From assembly GCA_003439945.1 (NCBI GenBank), contig QVRM01001489.1, forward strand, positions 42,958 to 106,957: 64,000 nt of DNA. Direction: 5' to 3'. The notes beneath the pieces were generated by a model, which worked only from the letters and a program-made list of their open reading frames with translations, had not been told where the DNA came from and did no database searches. Made by a program: the position numbers and the translations under genes. This DNA is from Dermanyssus gallinae (taxonomy: Eukaryota; Arthropoda; Arachnida; Mesostigmata; Dermanyssidae). Shown here piece after piece: positions 46,785 through 58,491 of this stretch. Within the stretch, counting starts at the first letter, position 1. Every line of letters begins with the position of its first letter.

Positions 46785-49255
46785 ACTCATTGATTGATTG
46801 ATTTATTCGCTTGATAGGTGTGTGTACACATATCACCCTTTTATATCAGGGGCGCATAACGCTGCAGCTATTAATTATCTATGTTGTAGTCCGCCGATTT
46901 TTGCCTTTATGTGCTGAGCACCTCCCATCGGGATAGTCTCTGCTTTGTAATCTCTACCTGTGCCTTTTCTGCATCTAATCCTAATCCTAGCGCTTCCCCT
47001 AATTTTAGATCCCTAACCCCTCCTAATTGCTCACACTCCCTAACCAGATGATCTATCGTTTCTTCTCTTTTACCACATATCCGACATATCGTTGTTTCTA
47101 ATTTCTTGTAGCAATTTCGCTGCACCCTCGTGTCTAACATACCGGCTCTCGCATCCGCTAACAGCCCGCTGCCTCTTGTATTATCATATAACCATGCTAC
47201 TTCACCCCTTTCCGATTTTATATTCCCGTATACTTCCTTTAAACTAGTTTTCTGCATAAGTGCTGTCCGCCACTTCTCTGTGTATGCTGTTTTTACCCAA
47301 CTTTTCATTTGCCCACTGGACATAACAGTGTCTGCCCATTGTTTACTACTGAGTCCTATTTGTCTTGCCGCAAATTCCACCCTCCTGTCCCATTTTGTTT
47401 TAACTCCCATTGCCCCTTTTACCCATTGTATCTTTTACACCCATTGTTCGTTATTCAATCCCCTAATTCTACTACAGTATCTCAGCTTACTTTGCACTTC
47501 TCTTTCAATGAATTTGGACATACCGCCTTCCCCTTCGAGAAACTCTCTGCTACAATTAAAGCGGCATCCCAATGAGAATCGAAATACTTCTCTTTGAATC
47601 CCTTCTAACTTTCTCCATAAACCCGAGCTATGCACTAGAACAGCGTTTCCAAAAGTCAGCCCTGGAACATACATTGCCTTCCAAATGTCTTTTGTAACTA
47701 CATATCTATTGAACCCCCATAGACTCTTGCACCTTACCGAATTCCTACCCCTGTTTGCTTTCTTTATTCTTAATATTTCTTCCTCCTTCATTAATTCTCC
47801 CTTGGACGCTATAGTTACACCTAAATATTTATATTGATCCCGATAACCTAACTCCTTTCCCTGCAACTTTAGCTTCCGCTCCATTGTAACCCCCGAAAAC
47901 AGCGCTCTTCTTTTCGTTAAATATCACATCTAGCTCATCTGCCGCCTTCCCACAGGCATCAAGCATTCCTTGAACCTCTTCTACGCTCCTTGCTAAAATA
48001 ACCATATCATCCGCAAACAGCAAAAGAGGAATTCTAGTAAAGATTTCTTTTTCACCGATCTGCCACCCCAACCCGGTGTTATTTACCTTTCTAGCGATTC
48101 TTTCTATATATATTAGAAAAAGAACTGATGATAAAGGGCATCCCTGTCTCGCTCCTTTAGCAACACTATATTCACTCGATTCCCCCTCCTTTCGTTTAAT
48201 CATTACTGTGTTTTCCCTATAAATTTCCCACATTGCCATTCCCCAATTTTACCATTCGCTTCTAACTTTTCTTGTATCCGGCACTTAAAAATTTGCATGA
48301 AAATACGGTACGTAATCGGTGTAATAGTTATGGGTCGTCTATTTCTCAAATCATCGCTATCGACGCCATCCTTTGGCAGCAAAGATACCCTTCCCTTACG
48401 CTAACTTCTCGGGATGCTACCTCCGGCAAAGATGTTATTAAAAACATTGGATAAATAACTTATGTAGTTCTCTCCCAACGCATTTACAATCTCCATTGTT
48501 ATTCCGTCTAACCCGCATGCCGTCTTCCCTTTCGTTCTTCTAATAATTTTTTCTATTTCTTCTACCCCTGTGATTATACCTGTATTTATTCTTGACCTTC
48601 CTTCACTAACTCTATTACTAATAAAAAATAGTGCTTTTACCGCCGCATTCATCTCTTCTTTTGTGAACACTTTTTCATTCTCAAGGTTAGTCATGCTTTT
48701 CCCTGCATTGACTACATATGCCCAGAATCGCTTTACCCGTTGTCCCCTTGGAGCCCCTAATATACTATTAAATTCCTGTTCGTCTTGCCGCTTTATTCCT
48801 TCTTGTACCAAATACTGAAATTTTGCCTTTGCCTGCATATATCGTTGCCAGTATTTCTCGCCCTTACCCGGGTCTCTATTTACTATCTTCCTGTGCTCCC
48901 TGCTCCACTTTTTTCTTTCTAATATAGCCTCCTCAATCTCCTTATTCCACCAGCCCCTCTCTCCCCCTCTTACGCCCTTAACTAATTTATAGCATTCATC
49001 ATATTTACCCCGTATTATTGTATGCATTTTGTCTAGATCCATCTCTATGGTGTCCCCTAAAAGTTGTTTAATTTCATCTATTTTATGTGCCCAATTCTGC
49101 TTGTCTATTATCTTTTTGTCTAATTTCAACTTATTAGTAGCTCTTCCCCGTCCCGTAACTTCCACCCAACTATGGTCACTGCCAATGTTCCATTCCTTTT
49201 CTTCATCAACAATCATCTCTCCCACCCATTCCCGTATTTTTCCTTTGCCTCACTC
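46785..49255 (-). mobile_element. LINE C copy, 5'-truncated and broken
   Basis: The minus-strand element ends in tandem AATC units (AATCAATCAATCAATGAG) after a 3' UTR containing GCGCCCCTGATATAAAAGGG. The same 3' end recurs at 52310 and 32.8 kb. Coding parts run from the end of an endonuclease to a C-terminal zinc knuckle. Clade is not assigned. Confidence 0.8.
46907..49250 (-). pseudogene. LINE C ORF2 remnant (endonuclease end, RT, zinc knuckle)
   Basis: Segments in order on the minus strand: SDHSWVEV (last endonuclease motif), a linker, KTACGLDGITMEIV (RT motif 1), a TAG at 48401-48403 inside that frame, RRPITITPITYRIF (RT motif 2), then a deletion near 48245 that removes motif A. Next are ARQGCPLSSVLF and FADDMVIL (motif C), a frame change near 47880, YKYLGVTI, an in-frame TAA near 47430, and CRICGKREETIDHLVREC (C-x2-C-x8-H-x4-C). 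The catalytic motif A is absent, so the copy cannot make a working RT. Confidence 0.85.
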
Positions 49256-49920
49256 ATTAGCCCCTTTAATGGTCAGTGCTGGCGCGGCTCAGGCTGGTCA
49301 TCGCCGAGACAGGTAAGGTTAGAAAGTACCAGAACACCGTGAATGACTGATTATATATATATAAGGTTAATTGGGAGTCCGTTTTGAATTTTCCCGCTAT
49401 ACCAACGTGGCAGCGCTGACGCCAGGTGTTTTTAAACATCGCTGTTTGATACCACGGATATCTCTCAGAGGGTGGAGCTCATTAAGCAGTACTAAGAAAT
49501 AGTTGTGCTGTAAAGTGTTGTGGGCGCGTGATTTCCCAGAAAGCAGACGTTCCACGGCCACGTGGTTTGTGGGACTTGACGCCTTGACGGACTTTTTCTG
49601 TTGGGCTTTTAAATAGCAAGGTGTTCCCCAAAAAATCCACTACCTTTAAAAACTGAAAGAAAGTATTCGGCAGGAGATTTCGAAACTAACGCCCAAGTCA
49701 AACTAAAACGTCGTCAAATATTGTATATCTCGTATAGACAATACCGAGAAGTTCCGAGCCGGCCGTCTATCTGACACCATCCTTTATGCACATATAGACA
49801 TAACGGTATTCAAGATACTTTCTCAAATTTTGACCGTATCTAGTCCACTTTGTTCTTTATGTCTATGAATACCCTCAAGTGTGCCCGCAATATGTTTATA
49901 AAAATAAACATGCATGTATA
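49256..49920. other. Unassigned spacer
   Basis: A short (TA)n lies at about 49352-49363. Nothing else was recognised. Confidence 0.4.
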
Positions 49921-50028
49921 TAAAATGTGTTGCAAAAAATTAGCAACTTATGTTTTTTGGTGATAATTTCGGCTTGGTTTATTTGAATGGCTTGAATTTT
50001 AAGCGCATGATGTACATGACGAAACACG

Positions 50029-50093
50029 AGCTGTGTTGTTAGCATGTTATTGTTGCAAAATATTAGCAACAATAACATGCTAACAACACAGCT
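50029..50093. repeat. Perfect 28-bp inverted repeat inside the transposon
   Basis: Arms 50029-50056 and 50066-50093 are exact reverse complements around a 9-nt loop. The central part (TTGCAAAATATTAGCAA) resembles the transposon tip, and a related segment recurs at 51306-51333 near the other end. Confidence 0.9.
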
Positions 50094-50249
50094 TTTGTTT
50101 GTAGAGGATAGTCGATGCTACAGCTGATATTTGATCCCGGGGATCAAATGCCAGGAATATTGTCTAGCTAAATCAATCGTTCTATAGCTGCAAAATACTC
50201 TACAGCTTAGTCGTTGTTCCAAACTAACGGCGACGCGTATGTTTAAACC

Positions 50250-51269
50250 ATGGGTCGTACAAAGGATCTCTCGGATAACGAAAAGACAAGAATTGAAGCA
50301 TATGCTGAGCTCGGTCATACAATAACTGCTATAGCAACCAGATTAGGACGGCATAAGAGCACCATCAGCAGGTTCTTACACGCTGGAGTGAACCAAAGGT
50401 GCAGATCTAACAGTGGGCGTAAGCCAGTTTTGACTATTCGAGATCGGCGAAGGATCATACAGTTGGCTACTCATGACCAAATGTCTTCTTCCAGGATCAG
50501 GACTACTTTGGGAGTGCCAGTGCACCGATTCACAGAGTACCGAGTGTTAAGTTCTGACAAAAACGTGCGATACGCGAATGGGAAGCTTATGCCGCGACTG
50601 CAACCGAAGCACATTGTCGCACGGCGTGAATTTTTGCATAGATACCAAACTTGGGATAACGAGTGGAAAAACATCGTCTTCTCGGATGAAAATAAATTTA
50701 ATCTCGATGGTTCTGACGGCTGTCAGTACTATTGGCACGACTTACGGAAGGAACCTAAATGGTTTTCGAAACGTGTGGCCGGTGGTGGTTCTGTGAAATA
50801 TTAGGGCGCGTTTGGATAAAATGGGAAGTCCGATCTAGTCGCGATTGTGGGGCGAAACAATTCCGACAAGTAGCAGCGTATCGTCGGTTCCCAGTTAGAA
50901 GCCCATTTCAGAAGAATTGGGGGACCTGACGCAGTTTTTCAACAAGACAGCGCCACGTTTTATACCTCGGCTAGCACTATAGCCTTTTTTCAAGAACAAG
51001 GAGTGCCACTTTTTGACTGGCCGGCATTGAGTCCAGACCTGAATCCCATAGAAAATCTTTGGGGACATTTGGTGAAGCAGATTTACGCAAATGTTTGACA
51101 ATATGATTATTTGTCGGACCTCAAAGAAGCTGTCCAGCAAGCATGGACTAATATTCCACGTTCGTACTTACAACAGCTCATTAACTTTATGAAAGACCAA
51201 GTTTACGATTTGATTCAAAAGAAGGGACGAAAACCCCGTTTCAAGAATAGAATATGTAGTATCAAATAA
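50250..51269 (+). pseudogene. Tc1-like transposase with four nonsense codons
   Basis: The frame from the ATG at 50250 runs 339 codons to TAA at 51267-51269 without any frameshift, which is normal Tc1 length. It is interrupted by four stops (first TAG at 50802-50804). The N terminus has a paired-type helix-turn-helix DNA-binding region (MGRTKDLSDNEKTRIEAY, TAIATRLGRHKSTISRFL). The catalytic triad is visible: FSDENKF (Asp), FQQDSA (Asp) and NPIENLW (Glu), with 34 residues between the last two (DD34E). Decay by base substitution only suggests moderate age. Confidence 0.88.
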
Positions 51270-51509
51270 GTCATACAGCCCTGCTAAGAATCGAATACGC
51301 CGTAAGGCGTTATTGTTGCTAATATTTTGCAACACTGTTTTTTCACCTTTTTCATCTTTTGTATGAACCGATTGTGAGATTGCAACGACAACATTAACAC
51401 CATACTGGTATTTCGTCATGTACATCATGCGCTTAAAATTTCAAGCCATTTAAATAAACCAAGCCGAAATGATCACCAAAAAACATGAGTTGCTAATTTT
51501 TTGCAACAC

Positions 51510-51513
<4 letters not shown>

Positions 51514-51544
<31 letters not shown>
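51514..51544. repeat. (TA)n microsatellite
   Basis: The TA tract at the right side of the Tc1-like element. Confidence 0.95.
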
Positions 51545-51548
<4 letters not shown>

Positions 51549-52050
51549 AATTCAGCTAATTCCGCTGACACAAGATATTGCTACTGAAAAGCTCGTTGTC
51601 GACATGAAATACGTGGGTTTGTGTATGTATGTGTTATGCCTTTGCTTTGGCGTTACATTTCACATATTCGATAAGGCTATCGACAGCACCGAAGTCAACT
51701 ACGAAGCTCGACGACGCGCTCAATATCTCGATGAGAGAGGCACTCAGTAGATTAGGCAGTAGTGCGCAGGTAGATAGAGTATTCGACTACTTGCGGCACT
51801 ACTACTTAACAAACTGAGACGCCACTGCAGCTTCCGTCGACCGCTTGTGGCTCCGTCGCTCCACCGCCTTGTGGCTCCGCCCGCCTTTTCGGCCGTAACG
51901 ACCAAGTCGTCGGACTGGTCGGACTCCGCCGCTGTTGCCGTCGCCGTCACGAGCACGACCACGAGTCGTCAGACCTGCAGTCCCTGCCCACCGACATTAT
52001 TCATATATTAGAAAAGGGGAGAAAAATATCACAATCTCATTTACTATTAC

Positions 52051-52054
<4 letters not shown>
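51545..52054. other. Unassigned spacer
   Basis: No supported gene. Short frames on both strands are GC-rich with Arg/Ser bias. Confidence 0.35.

Positions 52055-52098
<44 letters not shown>
52055..52098. repeat. (TA)n left of SINE-1
   Basis: A pure TA tract. Confidence 0.95.
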
Positions 52099-52101
<3 letters not shown>

Positions 52102-52275
52102 GAGCCCGGTGGCGTAGTGGATTAAGTCTCCGCCTCGCAACCGGAGGAGACACATAGGTGCGCGGGTTCGAACCCCACCGCTGCACATTTGTATTTATGG
52201 GGGTCCGTCTATGAAGCAATGTGAAAAACAGTTCCGTGGACGTTAAATCTTGGCCGAGGGTCAGCCCGAAAACTT

Positions 52276-52277
<2 letters not shown>
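52099..52277 (+). repeat. SINE-1, best-preserved copy
   Basis: A 179-bp element with an intact A box (TGGCGTAGTGG) and B box (GGTTCGAACCC) 30-60 nt apart, as in a tRNA gene. The remaining part has no acceptor stem pairing. The body GGGGGTCCGTCTATGAAGC...CGTGGACGTTAAATCTTGGC ends CCCGAAAACTTTAC and runs straight into (TA)n. TA tracts border both sides. Confidence 0.9.

Positions 52278-52309
<32 letters not shown>
52278..52309. repeat. (TA)n between SINE-1 and LINE C end
   Basis: A pure TA tract. Confidence 0.95.
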
Positions 52310-52310
<1 letters not shown>

Positions 52311-52372
52311 TTTATTGTTCGCTTGGCATGTATACCTAAATACACCTGTCACCCTTTTATATCAGGGGCTAT
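52310..52372 (-). mobile_element. LINE C 3'-end fragment
   Basis: The plus-strand text GATTTATTGTTCGCTTG...CACCCTTTTATATCAGGGGC matches the 3' end of LINE C at 46795-46855. It is a dead-on-arrival truncation of about 60 bp, bordered by TA-rich tracts. Confidence 0.75.
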
Positions 52373-52659
52373 ATATTTATATATATATATTTTTATTTAT
52401 TGTTTCAATACTTATTGTACTTTTTAATATATATATATATATATATATACGTGGTCCAAATTAGAATTCGAATTTGGCTCTCACCGCTATTGCAAAGGCA
52501 TCCATTCGTCTGCTAGCAGCCAAAATATTATATCGAATTTTGTTACAATCTCGGTTAACCACTTTTAGCATGCAACGTATCGGAGTAATTTTGGTGTATT
52601 AGAAAAATAGTCGTGAAACGGCCATCAAGCTCCATTCTTCCAAAAAAAAATTAGGTGGG

Positions 52660-53600
52660 ATGCAACCCATGTGAAAACTGAGTACGAGATGACGTTCTCT
52701 CGTGGCTCTACGTCATATTTTGCTACTGTTTCCAATTGGATCAATGAGTTTAAAAGAGGTCGCACAAGCACCAAGGATGAACCGCGTTCAGAACGCCCAA
52801 AAACGGCTATTAATGAGAAGAACGTAGAAAAGATGCGCAAAATTGCTGCCGCAGATGGACGAGTGAACATTAGGAAGATAACGGAGGCCTTGGGAATCAG
52901 TGTGGTCAGTGTCCGCATAGCATTTTGAAAAAAATGCGTGGGATCTTTGGCGCTAATTCGTGACCGTCGATGAAAATTAGGTCCATCTCTACATTTCCAA
53001 GACCCAAGAAGCATCTCACCAATGGTGTGCACCTGGTGAAGGACCTTTGAAGAGAGTACGGACAACGGTATCGGCCGGAAGAATATTGGCTACTGTCTTT
53101 GGGACCAACGTAGAACAATTCCGGTCGACTACCTTGAGAGCGGTAAAACGATCACAGGAAAATATTCTGCAAGCCTGTTGGGTCGCCTGCAAAGAGTTTA
53201 CTGAAAAACGGCCAGCATTGTAGAAAAACGTTGTCCTGTTTCACCAGGACAATGCTGTTGCACACCAATCGCGGCTAACATTGGCATGGCTGGCCGAAGT
53301 GAGATTCAAAATTATTAAGCAATCCCCCTGTTCTCCGGACCTGATGCCCTGTGATTACTTTCTGTTTGTAAATTTGAGAAATAGTCTGATTAGAAAGCTT
53401 TTTCAGCAACGAAGAACTTAAGGCTGCTGTCAATGCCTATTTTCTGTCTAAGGATGATAAATTCTACTCAGGTGGTACAAATGCTCTGACATCTCGTTGG
53501 AAAAACGTACTGAGCCTCTCGTAAAGAGTATATCGAATAATAAAATTGAAAACTATGTGGTGTTCATTCTAAAACGTTTTGAACATCCCGGTAAGTATAT
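52660..53600 (+). pseudogene. Mariner transposase, decayed
   Basis: The plus strand starts VKTEYEMTF, then TVSNWINEFKRGRTSTKDEP and SERPKTA, typical of mariner transposase N termini. An HTH-type segment follows (NIRKITEALGISVVSVR). Further frames carry HQDNAVAHQS and CSPDLMPCDYFLF; the spacing between these two Asp residues is 34, the DD34D signature of mariner. The tail is RKLF and KRFEHPGK. Several frameshifts and stops are present. Terminal inverted repeats were not found. Confidence 0.8.
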
Positions 53601-53657
53601 AAGTATATCTTCGCTACGGGTGTACTTGTGTACAGATTATGCACAATATATTACGTA

Positions 53658-53685
53658 CCATATATATATATATATATATATATAA
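53658..53685. repeat. (TA)n microsatellite
   Basis: A pure TA tract. Confidence 0.95.
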
Positions 53686-53689
53686 GCAT

Positions 53690-56600
53690 TTGCAAAAATT
53701 CGACACTGTTGCACAGCCGTGTCACGTAAACCCATACCGCCACAACAACAAACAAGCAAAACGACAATAACGCCCTATATCGCGTGTCATTGCCAGCTGA
53801 TTGTTTAACCCAGAGAGCGAATCTGCCTTTCTACACGAGTGTGAAGTAGAGAGCATTTAGCAGCAAACGCTGGCTAGGAGGAGCCGTGACGGACGGGACG
53901 TTTATCGAGACGGGTCGACGCCTTGACAGCCTTACTTCTCTCTGTGTGCTTCTACTTCTATGTTCGTTCCCCGTCGTTGTCGACAAACCTCTGTGCCTTC
54001 ATTTTGATCTCGCTTGGGCGAACGGGAGTTTCGTTCTCTAGATGATGCGACGCGGTTTGTCCACGTGTCCCACGGCCGTCGCCGATACCCGCTGCTGCCA
54101 GGATGACTGCCGCGAGCGTCATAAACACACTCTGCATCATCATCGGCATTATCATTATCATCATCATCATCATCATCATCACAATCATCATAATAATCAT
54201 CATCAATATGATCCTACTTCTCGTCTTCTTATTGGCATCAAAAGAAACGGTTGCCGGTTGCCGTCGCCGCCGCCGCAGCCGCCGCCGCTTTGTTGTCGAA
54301 TTCGGGCGCGTGTTTATCGTGATGGCTGTTGTTTCTTTTTTTGTGTGCGAGTTTGTAGTGGAGATGATATTGGAGGTGGTGGTGGTGGTGGTGGAGATGA
54401 TGGTGGACCGCCTTGACCACACCATACTATCATCATCGGGCGGAGGAAGATGCCGTCTCGAATGACTGCCGCGATGCGAAAACAAACAACTGCATGTTTT
54501 TTCATCACCATCATCTTCTTCTTCTTGTAGTTGTTCTTCTTGTTCTTCCTCTTCTCCTCCACCTGTTCCTTATTCTTCTTTCATTTCACCTTGCACTCGT
54601 CCGTATCTGCCTCCGGTGCTGCCCCTTCCCATCTCTCTCCGTTCTGTTTCGGTTTATGCTTGCGTCGAGCGTCGTTCGCCTTTGAGGTTAACGCCGACTC
54701 GAGCTGCTCCATGTCGCTGGCTGCTCACAGCACTAACTACATAGAAACGAATGCTGCTCATTCAGTGCCCGAGTCACTACGCCACTGTGCCACTGAGACG
54801 AGTGGATGGATGTCTATGCTCGATAGCTGAGCTCGGCGACCGAACACCGAACAGTATGACGAGAATATGGCGGTGGAGAGGCTAGGCGCCGGAGGCGACT
54901 GTCGAACTTCGAACGTAGAAGTCGCCCTACACACCACACCCCCCAAAAAATTCACCGCCGTCAACATCATCATCACCAACATCATCATCATCATCGCTGT
55001 CGTCATCATCACCGTCGTGACCATCACCAACTCAGACGCCAACCACAAAAAGCAAGGCATGTTAGGGGTAGCGCATCCACTGGCGAATCGAAAACGAAAC
55101 ATACTGTTCCGGGGAAAACCAAGCTCAACGGTGAACGTAAACGAGCGAACTTTGATGTTTGTCGTTAGAGTCTAGCTAACGAGCGTTGTCTCATAGCTAA
55201 GACCAAGAGCGCTGACAAGCCAGGGTGTCAGTCTTTGATGAGAATTCATCATGTCTATGCACAGTTGATGACCTGAACAATTTTAAATGTAATTAAATGA
55301 TATGTATTCCAATTTCTCTGTAGTTTGAGCAATGTTTAAGAAACATGAAGTAAAAAAAACTCTGATTTGCGACTTTAATCTCAAGCTCAGACTGCTTAGA
55401 CCGTATGACTTAGAAAGTGCAAGCCTTGCATGTTCAGTTTGGAAGAATGTGCCATAAGAAAAAAAAGTTTGTGGTATATTGACTAAAAGAAAGCATGCAC
55501 TCAAAACCCCGGGAGGAGGTGGCAACGGAAATTTTAGATGCCGAAACACTGAAAATACAGGTGACAATAAAAAAAAATGCTGATTGGTGGCTAATATGAG
55601 GTGGCTGCAGGCAACTGTACGCTAACGGATGAAATATTATTGTAGGACGTTTAGAAAACATTTGGGAGAGAAGCTTACGCGACTAAGAGAAGAGAATAGA
55701 GCGGTGCCAATTGCATGTGTATTAAAAATCGAAAATATACAATTTTTGCACATACAAGTACATAAAGCATAACGAAACAATAAAATAGAGCTACTACTAA
55801 CACTAGCATTCTATTTCATAGTGGATGTCCTACGGAGGATGTCTATAATGCAGTTGCATGTCAAAAGAGGGGCTAAGCACAAACGTACCTAAAGTGCAAA
55901 GACAAACTTCTTCTCTGCTGGGCCACGTAGTCAAAGTGCTAGTTACGTGCCACGTTTTCGCGCTTACACCAAGACCATAGTTAGGGCAAAACACGATGCC
56001 CTATTGCGACAAAGATGAGTGCGAATGAGCCAATTTGTTGAAACTCAGAGATCCAGGCGCGTATGGGAGCGGTGAAGGGCACGATGCTTCAGAGAAACAA
56101 CTACTAATATTTGTTTAACTAATTTTGTTCCCCTATATGCCCTACCTGAAGCTGTTTCAATGCGGCTCTAACCGTACAGGGAGACGGACAGACGGTTTGC
56201 TGTTGGAACTCCTAATAACCAAACTGAGTAATGGGGCTTCTTAAAAGTCTTGTTCGCTGTATCGAGTGGACGAAGATTGCGCTCTTGGGCAACACGCTTC
56301 TTTGGTAGGAACTGCAACATCGTGCACTTTCGGGCAATAGAGAACTTCATGGGAAAGCGTGTGTTCTGTGTGGATGTGAACTAGCCAGTAACTACAGCAT
56401 AATATAAAATGATTGGTTAGTAATTGTAATAGGTTTCGTGGTGAGCAATATTGAAAACTCAGGGTGCTTACATAGTCTGTAGTAGTAGAAGTAGCAGCAA
56501 GAATGCCGATGTGTTTTTGCCGGTCTAAGGCTCACCTCGTTGTCGAGCACAAGCTGTCGAGAATGAAGACGAAGCAGAAGAAGAAGCCAGAATCACAGGC

Positions 56601-58260
56601 ATTGAGACCATCGGTTGCAGTTGCCAGGATGGAAAAAGCCAACAAGGGGCAGGCAAGAAGACAAAGACCTCCACCGTCGCTCGTCCTGGTTTCTGCGCAG
56701 CGCAGGTGCAGGAACAACGATCCCGTCGGGCCACGAGATGGATTTGGTCTGACGGCCTGACGAGACCGGGCAACGCTCGCTCGAGCTCCGTGGCCCTGGT
56801 GATCCTTAACTATCTATCTGTGTAAGGTGGTCATGGTGGCGGTGGCCGCGGCGGCGGGGGAGAAAAAAGCATCATTGATAGGTCCACGAGGAGGAGGAGG
56901 AGTAGAGGAACTAGGAGAACGTGTTGGGGAAGGCTGATGTGGTGGGGTGGTGATCCGCCCGCCCTCCCGATCAACTAAGCGACATGAACGCTATGAATGT
57001 TCGTCCAACAGCGACGTCGAGGATGATGATGATGATGATAATGGTAGTGGTCGTCGCCGTCCACGTTACAGCCGGACTGTGACGTGGCCCGTCGAGGACG
57101 CATAGATGGGATAGACCGACGGAAAGCCTAGAGGCCCATGGAGCAGTAACAGTCCCGTCAAACGGGGGCAACGGCTGTGGCGGAGACGCTTAACGAGATG
57201 CGGCGACGGCGCTGAGGAGGCTTACGACACCAGCAACAACACCAGCAGCAGCAGGCTGGAAGTCGTGACCCGTTGAGAGTTTCGAGGAGAAAGCTAAAGG
57301 AAGAACGGCGGAGCTGCTTGACGGAACATCAGCCACAGCCGGCCAGTCCGGGATAGGCCGGTCTACTGGTTACGAGCGCAGGTGTTGCGTTAGCGAACGG
57401 TTCGACCGGCCGATTTGGGTCGATTTGAGTTGCCGACCGTTGTCAGCCTATCGTCGCCGTCGTTGTCGTCGTCTTCGTCGTCGTCAACTCATAGCCATAG
57501 ACGGAATAACGCCGCAGAGAGTATAGTATACTGTAGGGGAAGGCGTGTAACACTGGAAACAGTAAATGCAGTCATCAACAGCAAAACAACAATCATCAAC
57601 AACAACAGCATCATCAACAACAAACACAACATAACCAATACAAAATGCAGCAACAAAGACAGAAGCTGCAGCGGTCGTAACCGCACTAGCAAGGCGACTA
57701 CTGTGCAAACACCGCTCTACGGACGACTCTCGATATGCTACACCTTTTCGACCTCTGGACAGGATCTTAGGGCAATAGTTACTAAACTATAATGACGACG
57801 ACGATGATGGTGATGATGATGATGACGCTAGTCATGATTGTGACGGTCTGATGACGGGGCAGTCTCATGCATGGACAGGCGACCACGACGAGGCGAATCG
57901 TGCAGGTCGGAGGAGACCGCAATCGCTTCGGTAACTATGTAGTCGATTAAAACAAATGCATACAACGGTATGATTGAGCGGCAATTCATGAAGGCACGAG
58001 AAACAGCAAGATAGTGAGCGATCGTGAAAGGCAGAAACACACAGAGAAAGAAGAGAGCGAGAGGGAGGGGGATAGAGAGAGAGAGAGAGATTAAACATAT
58101 GGAAAGACTATATCGGTGGTCTAACTAAAGCAGTAACAAAATGGACTACAGATGGTCATCATCATCATCATCACCATCGTACACCACGACTTCCGGTTAA
58201 TCACGAAAAGGAAAGGGAAGGTTTAGAAAGGCCTGAAAATAAATACCGGCAGAAAGTGCG
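53690..58260. other. Trinucleotide-rich, higher-GC region without a recognised gene
   Basis: It holds repeated (CAT)n/(ATC)n tracts at 54135-54210, 54964-54998, 57023-57042, 57803-57827 and 58154-58176, (CTT)n at 54509-54550, (CGT)n at 57455-57485 and (GAGA)n at 58040-58093. These create His-, Met-, Ser- or Ile-rich frames on both strands. Composition and CpG content would suit 5' UTR or promoter DNA, but no exon could be defended. Confidence 0.4.
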
Positions 58261-58442
58261 AAAATGATGTACATTGATTTATTCTGATGCATACAGTCGG
58301 TGGACCAGTACACGCAGATACATATATGTACGCATGTGACGGGCCATGTGCTCTAAATGTGTGAGATTGTTGTCATAGGGGGTAACACGTGCCAGAAGAG
58401 ATAAATATATATATTTGAAAAAAATATATATGTATTTACACA

Positions 58443-58446
58443 TATA

Positions 58447-58489
<43 letters not shown>
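58443..58489. repeat. (TA)n microsatellite
   Basis: A TA tract of about 46 bp with an AT-rich margin from 58406. Confidence 0.95.

Positions 58490-58491
<2 letters not shown>

Larger units (their letters stand above)
49923..51513 (+). mobile_element. Tc1-like (DD34E) transposon with long TIRs
   Basis: Inverted ends start AAATGTGTTGCAAAAAATTA on the left and AAGTGTGTTGCAAAAAATTA (inverse) on the right, flanked by TA. The arms match for about 100 bp (GTACATGACGAAA near the inner end). The right end merges into (TA)n. The inside carries a transposase frame on the plus strand. Confidence 0.9.

Noticed and set aside
52099..52180. Possible functional tRNA gene
   Set aside because: A and B boxes are present, but there is no acceptor stem pairing or anticodon arm, and the same unit recurs with a SINE body.
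53958..54485. 175-codon frame with poly-Met, poly-Thr and Arg-rich stretches
   Set aside because: It is generated by (CAT)n and (CGC)n repeats; overlapping frames on the other strand are equally long.
56503..56760. 85-codon Lys/Arg-rich plus frame
   Set aside because: The composition follows the local GC-rich DNA, a competing minus frame is similar, and no motif is present.
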